64,000 nucleotides of DNA from Nitrospira sp. Lineage in GTDB: Bacteria; Nitrospirota; Nitrospiria; Nitrospirales; Nitrospiraceae. Position 1 is the first letter of the stretch, and every line of letters starts with the position of its first letter. This document shows positions 54,468 through 61,261 of this stretch, piece after piece. The notes beneath the pieces were generated by a model. That model searched no databases. It saw only the letters and a program-made list of their open reading frames with translations, and was not told the DNA's origin. The stretch covers positions 496,001-560,000 of the forward strand of contig JARFXP010000003.1 in NCBI GenBank assembly GCA_029194675.1, given 5' to 3'. Position numbers and translations under genes: made by a program.

Positions 54468-55025
54468 ATGGAGGAGGGAACCACGAGGGGGGTCATTCAA
54501 CGACTTTTGGAACACGAGTCCGCCTTCAGGCAATTTGTCCGCCGTCGAGTCGGCGATGAAGGTATCGTGGACGATATCCTGCAACAAAGCCTCACCAGAG
54601 CGGTCGAGCGTTCCCACTCGCTGAATAACGAGCACAGCGTGCTCGCCTGGTTTTATCGAATTCTCCGGCACGCGGTGGCCGATTACTATCGCTCTCACGG
54701 AGCCGAGGCTCGTCGAAATGAGGCTTTACAGCGGGAATTGACCATTTCGAGCAGTCATCAGGAGCCGCCATTGGACGAACTACAGGCCACCGCTTGCACC
54801 TGCCTTCACGCTCTTCTGCCCAGCCTCCATGGAAACTATGCCGAACTCATCAAACGCGTCGATCTCAATGGCGAATCACCGGCACAGGTCGCGAAGGGGC
54901 TCAAGATCTCGCGGAACAATCTTACGGTTCGCTTGCACAGAGCTCGTCAGTCCTTACGCGCTTCTTTGGAAGACGCTTGCGGCATTTGCAGTAGACATGG
55001 CTGTTTGAACTGTACCTGCGGCTGA
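54468..55025 (+). CDS. CorE-like ECF sigma factor with Cys-rich tail
   Basis: 185 residues. Sigma region 2 at about 15-85 (RRRVGDEGIVDDILQQSLTR, VLAWFYRILRHAVADYYRSH) and region 4 at about 112-165 (LNGESPAQVAKGLKISRNNL, VRLHRARQSLRASL). Two cysteine features match the CorE group (ECF44): C-T-C at 110-112 in the linker, and a C-terminal cluster CGICSRHGCLNCTC (Cys171, 174, 179, 182, 184). In Myxococcus CorE these bind copper and control activity without an anti-sigma factor. No anti-sigma gene follows. Target promoters are probably those of the adjacent ATPase and Cus genes (inference). Confidence 0.82.
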   Translation: MEEGTTRGVIQRLLEHESAFRQFVRRRVGDEGIVDDILQQSLTRAVERSHSLNNEHSVLAWFYRILRHAVADYYRSHGAEARRNEALQRELTISSSHQEPPLDELQATACTCLHALLPSLHGNYAELIKRVDLNGESPAQVAKGLKISRNNLTVRLHRARQSLRASLEDACGICSRHGCLNCTCG

Positions 55026-55166
55026 CTGTCCCGCCTGTTTCTGCCTTATTTCTGATCTATTTCATTGTGCCCATCAGCGCTCTGTAATATTTGGCGGTTC
55101 GGTCCGTCCTTAAGGGTGAAGGCGACATTGAGCAAGCAGACCGGATAAGATGAAAGGAGACGGACC

Positions 55167-57905
55167 ATGGCCGATCGATCGAGAGGCGGCTGTTGTGGGA
55201 GTCATCATCTAGGAGAGAACGATATGAGTGGCCAGATACCGATGATCCAAATCCCTTCGCGCGCCGGATCGGAGATCGACCCGGTATGCGGGATGACGGT
55301 GGACCCAACTACTGCGGCAGGGCATTACGACTACGAAGGCAAGACGTACCATTTTTGTGCGGTATCCTGTCTCGCCAGATTCAAGGCCGATCCAGATCGG
55401 TTCGTGAAACCGGCGCCGGCCGACCTCATTTCACTGAGCAAGAAAAAACCATTGCCGATGATGATGCCGGCTCAGCCGGAGCCGGCAATCGGTGAAATCG
55501 ACCCTGTGTGCGGGATGACGATACAACCAGACGCGGCCGCCGGTTCGTACGAGTATCGCGGGAAGAAATACTATTTCTGCGCCGCCAGGTGTCTTGAGAA
55601 ATTCCGAGCTGATCCCGAGTATTACCTCAGTCCACCGGAACGGCGTGTTCCGAAACTAGCACCTATATCAGCCAGCGGAGCCGTCAAGTATGTTTGCCCG
55701 ATGGACCCTGAGGTGCTCGAAAACAAACCCGGGGCTTGTCCTGTGTGTGGTATGGCATTGGAGCCGGCCGATGTAACCGCTCCTGATACCCGAACCGAAT
55801 ACACCTGTCCGGTGCATCCGGAGATCGTGCAAGCCGAGCCTGGAAATTGTCCGATTTGCGGGATGGCGTTAGAGCCGCGCGCGGTGACGGTGGAGGAAAC
55901 CAATCCGGAGCTGGTCGATATGACCCGCCGGTTCTGGCAGAGCGTCATTCTTGGCGCTCCAATTTTTGCCCTGATGATTTCCGAGATGTTGCCGAGCCAA
56001 CCGTTACAACACCTCTTCTCCGGAGGAGCATTGATCTGGTTTCAGTTCCTGCTGGCCACGCCCGTTGTGCTCTGGATCGGTCGGCCGCTGTTTGAACGGG
56101 CCTGGTCTTCCATCGTCAACCGTCATCTGAATATGTTTACCTTAATCGGTCTGGGCACCGGTGCGGCCTATCTCTACAGCGTTGCAGCCACGCTTGTCCC
56201 CGAGTTGTTCCCCGATTCGTTCCGTGTGTATGGCGGTGAGCTAGCCGTCTACTTCGAGCCGGCCGTCGCCATCATCGCCCTGGTCTTATTAGGGCAAGTC
56301 TTGGAGCTGCGGGCACGTAGTCGAACCAGTAGTGCCCTGAAGGCCCTTTTGGGGCTCGCTCCGAAAACCGCTCGCGTCGTCCGACTGGATGGTCGTGAAG
56401 ACGATATTCCGTTGGAACAGGTTCAGGTCGGCGATCGGTTGCGCGTGCGACCGGGCGAGAAGATTCCCGTCGATGGGGTTGTGCTGGAAGGTGCGAGCGC
56501 TGTCGACGAATCGATGGTGACCGGCGAGTCGATCCCTGTGGAGAAACAGCCGGGCCAGAAAGTGGTGGGAGCCACCGTCAATGGAACGGGGAGCTTCGTC
56601 ATGCGGGCTGAGCGAGTTGGCCGCGAGACACTGCTCTCGCAGATCGTGCGCATGGTCAGTGAGGCGCAGCGCACGCGCGCGCCGATTCAACGATTGGCTG
56701 ATGTCGTGGCCGCCTACTTTGTGCCGATGGTCATCTTGGTCGCCGCCATCACTTTTGTGCTGTGGGCGCTGTACGGCCCGGAACCTCGGATGGCCTACGC
56801 TCTCTTGAATGCCGTGGCGGTGTTGATCATCGCCTGCCCCTGTGCCTTGGGGCTCGCGACACCGATGTCGATCATGGTCGGAACTGGTCGTGGCGCAACA
56901 GCAGGGGTGCTGATCCGCAATGCCGAAGCGCTCGAGACCTTGGCCAAGGTCGATGTTCTGGTGGTCGATAAGACCGGGACGTTGACGGAGGGCAAACCGC
57001 GCTTAATCACCGTCGCCCCTGTGCCTGACTTTAGTGAGGCGGAGCTGCTCCGGCTCACCGCTGGCCTGGAACAGAACAGTGAGCATCCGTTGGCGTCGGC
57101 CATTGTATCCGGCGCTCGGGACAAGGGGATTCTGCTATCGAAGGTAGAGGACTTTCGTTCTGTCACGGGGAAGGGAATCACCGGCATGATCGAAGATCGT
57201 GCAGTGGCCGTCGGTACCCTGTTGCTTCTTAACGAGCTGGGGATCGAGACGAAACCGCTGCTGGTCCAGGCCGAACCACTTAGGCAAGAGGGCCAGACCG
57301 TCATGTTCGCGGCGATCGACGGTAAGCCGGCTGGGCTGCTGGGAGTGGCGGATCCAGTCAAGTCCACCACGCCGGAAGCCATCGACTTGTTGCACCGTGA
57401 GGGCCTGCGCCTCGTGATGTTGACCGGCGACAATCGGACGACCGCTGAGGCTGTGGCGCGCCGGCTCCAAATCGACGAGGTTCAGGCCGATGTCTTACCT
57501 GAGCAAAAGGCGGCGGTCATCAAGCGGTTCCAGGACGAAGGGCACGTTGTGGCCATGGCGGGAGACGGGATCAACGATGCACCGGCCTTGGCGCAGGCGC
57601 AGGTGGGGATTGCGATGGGGACGGGAACCGATGTGGCGATGGAAAGCGCGGGGGTCACGCTCGTGAAGGGCGATCTTCGAGCCATCGCACGCGCGCGGCG
57701 ACTGAGTCACGCCACGATGCGCAATATTCGCCAGAATCTGTTCTTCGCCTTCATTTACAATACGCTGGGCGTGCCGATCGCAGCTGGAGTCCTCTATCCG
57801 TTCGTCGGAGTCCTTTTGAGTCCCATGATCGCGAGCGCGGCGATGACGTTCAGTTCCGTGTCGGTCATCGCGAATGCGCTGCGATTACGGAACGTGTCTC
57901 TGTAA
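55167..57905 (+). CDS. P1B-type copper-translocating ATPase
   Basis: 912 residues from the ATG at 55167 (AAAGGAG upstream). N-terminal metal-binding array: a CCGSHH start, two YHS domains ([15 protein letters not shown] and [15 protein letters not shown] with their FCAxxCLxxF parts) and two heavy-metal-binding domains ([40 protein letters not shown]). The pump has eight membrane helices, the CPC metal site in [13 protein letters not shown] near 555, phosphorylated Asp in DKTGTLTEG near 600, and [10 protein letters not shown] near 800. CPC pumps export Cu(I) or Ag(I) to the periplasm. The four-module N-terminus replaces the usual ferredoxin-like HMA domains. Confidence 0.93.
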   Translation: MADRSRGGCCGSHHLGENDMSGQIPMIQIPSRAGSEIDPVCGMTVDPTTAAGHYDYEGKTYHFCAVSCLARFKADPDRFVKPAPADLISLSKKKPLPMMMPAQPEPAIGEIDPVCGMTIQPDAAAGSYEYRGKKYYFCAARCLEKFRADPEYYLSPPERRVPKLAPISASGAVKYVCPMDPEVLENKPGACPVCGMALEPADVTAPDTRTEYTCPVHPEIVQAEPGNCPICGMALEPRAVTVEETNPELVDMTRRFWQSVILGAPIFALMISEMLPSQPLQHLFSGGALIWFQFLLATPVVLWIGRPLFERAWSSIVNRHLNMFTLIGLGTGAAYLYSVAATLVPELFPDSFRVYGGELAVYFEPAVAIIALVLLGQVLELRARSRTSSALKALLGLAPKTARVVRLDGREDDIPLEQVQVGDRLRVRPGEKIPVDGVVLEGASAVDESMVTGESIPVEKQPGQKVVGATVNGTGSFVMRAERVGRETLLSQIVRMVSEAQRTRAPIQRLADVVAAYFVPMVILVAAITFVLWALYGPEPRMAYALLNAVAVLIIACPCALGLATPMSIMVGTGRGATAGVLIRNAEALETLAKVDVLVVDKTGTLTEGKPRLITVAPVPDFSEAELLRLTAGLEQNSEHPLASAIVSGARDKGILLSKVEDFRSVTGKGITGMIEDRAVAVGTLLLLNELGIETKPLLVQAEPLRQEGQTVMFAAIDGKPAGLLGVADPVKSTTPEAIDLLHREGLRLVMLTGDNRTTAEAVARRLQIDEVQADVLPEQKAAVIKRFQDEGHVVAMAGDGINDAPALAQAQVGIAMGTGTDVAMESAGVTLVKGDLRAIARARRLSHATMRNIRQNLFFAFIYNTLGVPIAAGVLYPFVGVLLSPMIASAAMTFSSVSVIANALRLRNVSL

Positions 57906-57983
57906 CGTTTGATGCGAGTACTGGAGTACGGATGTATGAGAAATGCCATTGACGTTAAGTTGACGGGAGCATAGACTTACCCC

Positions 57984-58361
57984 ATGCGATTAAGTTCGTA
58001 TCATTCCCGATCCGTTCTCGCTGTAACCATCGTGGTACTCCTGCTGGCGTTCAGCTTCAATGCATACGCCTGTCTCCTGCCGTTCTCGGGAACCACTGAT
58101 GTCTCGATGGCAAACGGCTGTTCAACCCCCGCGGAGCAGCCGGTCCGGCTGTTGTGCGACGCCTTCAAAACTCTAGGCGTTGAGTCTTCCCCTCAGTCGT
58201 CTTCGTTGCGCATCGACCATCATTGGTCAGCGGCAGACCAGGCGCCGGCTGCGTTTTCACCCGTGAGCTGTCGACTCGTACGGATTTCGAGTCCATATCA
58301 CTCTCTCGAATCGAGTTCTCCTCCTCATCAGTCGCTTCCAAGCACAGTGCTTCGTATCTGA
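57984..58361 (+). CDS. Small exported protein upstream of the Cus genes
   Basis: 125 residues from the ATG at 57984; no good ribosome binding site. Signal-like helix 9-30 (VLAVTIVVLLLAFSFNAYAC), then Cys-containing stretches GCSTPAEQ and LLCDAFKTLGV, and later a His/Pro-rich end (YHSLESSSPPHQSLPSTVL). Not clearly part of the His-rich C-x-W-x-C family, though size, export signal and Pro-rich tail are alike. Small leader genes of this sort often precede heavy-metal RND operons. Function unknown. Confidence 0.45.
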   Translation: MRLSSYHSRSVLAVTIVVLLLAFSFNAYACLLPFSGTTDVSMANGCSTPAEQPVRLLCDAFKTLGVESSPQSSSLRIDHHWSAADQAPAAFSPVSCRLVRISSPYHSLESSSPPHQSLPSTVLRI

Positions 58362-58509
58362 TCTACCCGGTTCTTCCTTATTCCGTTTCATCATCGTGTG
58401 ATCTGCCCAGCGCTGGATCTCGGTTCATCCCGCCGCTTCCTCTGTAACAAGACGAGGTCCGAGATCCGCGACAGTTGTGGGCAGGAAAGTTCTTGAGGAG
58501 GACCATCCC

Positions 58510-59799
58510 ATGACTCGTTCAATTCAATTCTTACTACCCGCGATAACAATCTTGATCGTGACGTTCGCGATGGATGGACGCCAGGTCGTCCATGCCGCCG
58601 ATCAGACTGCACAATCGTCCATGGCGCTACCAGATTTGATCCAGGAAGCCTTGGCCAGAAACCCGGAACTTGTGGCCGCGCGCAAGCAATGGGAGGCGGC
58701 CACGAATCGAATTGCCCAGGCTCGGTCTCTGGATGACCCCACTTTGTCTGTCCACTTGTGGAATTTCCCTCAGAATTTCAACGTCATCCAGACGCAGAAT
58801 AGTATCTTTGGTCTCTCGCAGAATCTCCCATTCCCGGGCAAGCTGGCCCTGAAAAGCGAAATCGCGAGTCGGTCGGCCGAGATGACCGAGCAGGTGTTGC
58901 GTGCGAAGGAACGAGAATTGGTCGCCCGTCTCAAGCAGACCTACTATGAACTGTTTCTCGCGCACAAGACGATCCAGATTCATCATGCACAGGCCGAATT
59001 GCTCAGGCAGTTCATCGAGATTGCGAACGCGAAGTTCCGGACGGGAAAAGGATCACAGGCTGATGTGCTCAAGGCCCAGGTCGAGCTGTCTGTGTTGCAC
59101 CAGCAACTTCCCGTTCTGGAACAGAGTCGAGAGACCGCCGCAGCGCTGCTGAATACAATTCTGGACCGAGACCCTCGATCACCATTCGGCATTCCTCAGG
59201 AGCCATCGCTGATACCGCTCGACACCACCATCACCGATCTGCACCGTCTTGCCCTGAATGCCAGACCGGAGTTGAAAGCCGCAGAACTGGCGGTCCGACA
59301 AGGTGAACAGTCGCGCGCGCTCGCCCAGCGTCAGTACTATCCGGACTTCAACGTGATGTTTCAGCGTTTCCAAAACTTTCAGGCCAACGACGGATTCGGA
59401 GCCTACGTGGCGATGACCGTCCCCTTCGCGTTTTGGACCAAACCGAAGTATGACGCCGGCGTGCAAGAAGCCGCCGCGTCGGTCGCAGCCGCGCGGGCAC
59501 AACAGCACCAACTGGAAAATCTGACTCGTTTTCAGGTCAACGACCTCTTGGCCAAGGTCCGGGCGAGTGAGCAGGTGGCCAGGTTGTATCACACCACGAT
59601 CCTGCCTCAGGCCATACAGAACCTTGAATCGGCGCGAGCGGGATATCGTGCGGGAACGGGAGGGTTCCTGGATCTTATCGATACCCAGCGGGCCTGGCGA
59701 GGGTATCAAGAGGAGTACTACCGAGCGCTGGTCGAGCGGGAGCGTCGTCTCGCGGAACTCGAACAGGTAATCGGAACTGACCTGAATGGGAGCAGCTAA
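58510..59799 (+). CDS. cusC: TolC-family outer-membrane efflux protein (CusC-like)
   Basis: 429 residues from the ATG at 58510 with AGGAGG upstream. Signal peptide 1-31. Two OEP repeats of paired long helices and strands: MALPDLIQEALARNPELVAA at the start of the first, NARPELKAAELAVRQGEQSR at the second, plus FGLSQNLPFPGKLALKSEIA and AGYRAGTGGFLDLIDTQRAW. It forms the exit duct across periplasm and outer membrane for the pump encoded next. The end overlaps the adaptor region by tight spacing (17 bp). Confidence 0.88.
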   Translation: MTRSIQFLLPAITILIVTFAMDGRQVVHAADQTAQSSMALPDLIQEALARNPELVAARKQWEAATNRIAQARSLDDPTLSVHLWNFPQNFNVIQTQNSIFGLSQNLPFPGKLALKSEIASRSAEMTEQVLRAKERELVARLKQTYYELFLAHKTIQIHHAQAELLRQFIEIANAKFRTGKGSQADVLKAQVELSVLHQQLPVLEQSRETAAALLNTILDRDPRSPFGIPQEPSLIPLDTTITDLHRLALNARPELKAAELAVRQGEQSRALAQRQYYPDFNVMFQRFQNFQANDGFGAYVAMTVPFAFWTKPKYDAGVQEAAASVAAARAQQHQLENLTRFQVNDLLAKVRASEQVARLYHTTILPQAIQNLESARAGYRAGTGGFLDLIDTQRAWRGYQEEYYRALVERERRLAELEQVIGTDLNGSS

Positions 59800-59815
59800 G
59801 AAAGGAGGAACGGCC

Positions 59816-61261
59816 ATGAGTCAGGACCTGCGCAGAAAAGGTCTTGTTGCCGGTGTCGCGGCAGCCGGCCTGTTCGTCGGAGTCATCGCAGGGTTCTTCG
59901 CCGCGCATCGAGTGATGAGCGACATGTCGGGGACGAAGAGCAGTGAGGGGGGGCAGGGCCATGAGATGGAAAGTATGTCCATGAAAGGGATGGATGTCAG
60001 GGAGGGGATGCCGATGGAAGGTGCGAAATCCGTTAGAGACATGGAACCAAGGCCCGGCATGTCAGACGCTTCATCCGGAGCTGTGGTTGTTCCGGCTGTG
60101 ATGAGCCAGTTGATCGGCGTCCGCAGCGTCCCGGTTGCTCTCGCAACGTTGGATGAAGAGATTCGTACGGTCGGCACGGTCGGTTACGACGAACGGAGCT
60201 TCGCGCAAGTCACGCTGAAAATCTCCGGGTGGGTTCGCAAGGTCTTCGTCAATTCCATCGGTCGACCGGTTCGCAAGGGTGAACCACTCTTCACCGTCTA
60301 CTCGCCGGATCTCTTGGCTACGCAAGACGAGTATCTCCTCGCTCTGAAAATGCGTGCGCAACTGGCCGCGAGCCCGCTCGACGAAGTGAAAACCAACGCT
60401 GACGCACTCGTGACGAGTGCGCGGGAGCGTTTGCGGCTCTGGGATGTGACCGATTCACAGGTCGAGGCTCTTGGGCGTCGAGGCCAGGCCGACCTGATGC
60501 TCACGGTCTACGCTCCGTCTTCCGGTATCGTGATGAAACGTGAGGCTTTGCCGGGAAAATATGTGGAGCCCGGCACGATTCTGTACGAGATCGCGGATCT
60601 TTCCATGGTCTGGATCTCCGCCGATATTTATGAATCAGAAGTGGCGGCCACGAAAGTCGGGCAGCCGGCAACGGTGACCTTTGCTGCCTATCCGGGAGAA
60701 ACGTTCAGCGGTAAGGTGGCCCATGTGTACCCGACCCTGAATACCGAAACCCGCACAGCACGGGTGCGGCTGGAATTACTAAATCCTCAGCTGAAATTGA
60801 AGCCGGGCATGTATGGGAACGTGATCCTACAGACGGATGCGGTCAGGACCTTAGTGGTGCCAAAGGAAGCCGTGTTGGACACGGGGCTTCGTCAACTCGT
60901 CTTCATAGATCTGGGGCAAGGCCGGTATGCGCCTGCTTTGGTCAAGTTGGGACGCCGGAGTCATGATTCAGTGGAAGTAATGGAAGGACTCAAAGAAGGA
61001 GATCGGATCGTCACCTCGGCCAATTTCTTATTGGATGCAGAGAGCAAATTGACGTCGGTTTCCAGCATGCAAGCCATGATGGGTCGGATCGGCATGGCGG
61101 ACTGGCAGATGCGCGGCGCACACGAAGGCAAAATGCAAGGCGGAAGAGATACGGAGGGCATGGAAGGCATGGAACTGGGAAAGGAGGCCGTCTCGGCGCC
61201 CCCAGGGCCCTCGGCTTCGCCGCGAGGCGAGCGGGAGCGTGAGAAAGGCGGCATGAAATGA
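59816..61261 (+). CDS. cusB: RND efflux periplasmic adaptor (CusB-like)
   Basis: 481 residues from the ATG at 59816 with AAAGGAGG upstream. Membrane or signal helix 10-33, then a Met/His-rich segment at about 40-85 (HEMESMSMKGMDVREGMP) suited to Cu(I) or Ag(I). Membrane-fusion core: barrel-sandwich (VRKGEPLFTVYSPDLLATQD), hairpin, and WISADIYESEVAATKVGQPA. The C-terminus is again Met-rich (GKMQGGRDTEGMEGMELGK) and ends with a Pro/Ser/Arg stretch. Methionines of this kind in E. coli CusB pass copper to CusA. The stop overlaps cusA by ATGA. Confidence 0.9.
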   Translation: MSQDLRRKGLVAGVAAAGLFVGVIAGFFAAHRVMSDMSGTKSSEGGQGHEMESMSMKGMDVREGMPMEGAKSVRDMEPRPGMSDASSGAVVVPAVMSQLIGVRSVPVALATLDEEIRTVGTVGYDERSFAQVTLKISGWVRKVFVNSIGRPVRKGEPLFTVYSPDLLATQDEYLLALKMRAQLAASPLDEVKTNADALVTSARERLRLWDVTDSQVEALGRRGQADLMLTVYAPSSGIVMKREALPGKYVEPGTILYEIADLSMVWISADIYESEVAATKVGQPATVTFAAYPGETFSGKVAHVYPTLNTETRTARVRLELLNPQLKLKPGMYGNVILQTDAVRTLVVPKEAVLDTGLRQLVFIDLGQGRYAPALVKLGRRSHDSVEVMEGLKEGDRIVTSANFLLDAESKLTSVSSMQAMMGRIGMADWQMRGAHEGKMQGGRDTEGMEGMELGKEAVSAPPGPSASPRGEREREKGGMK

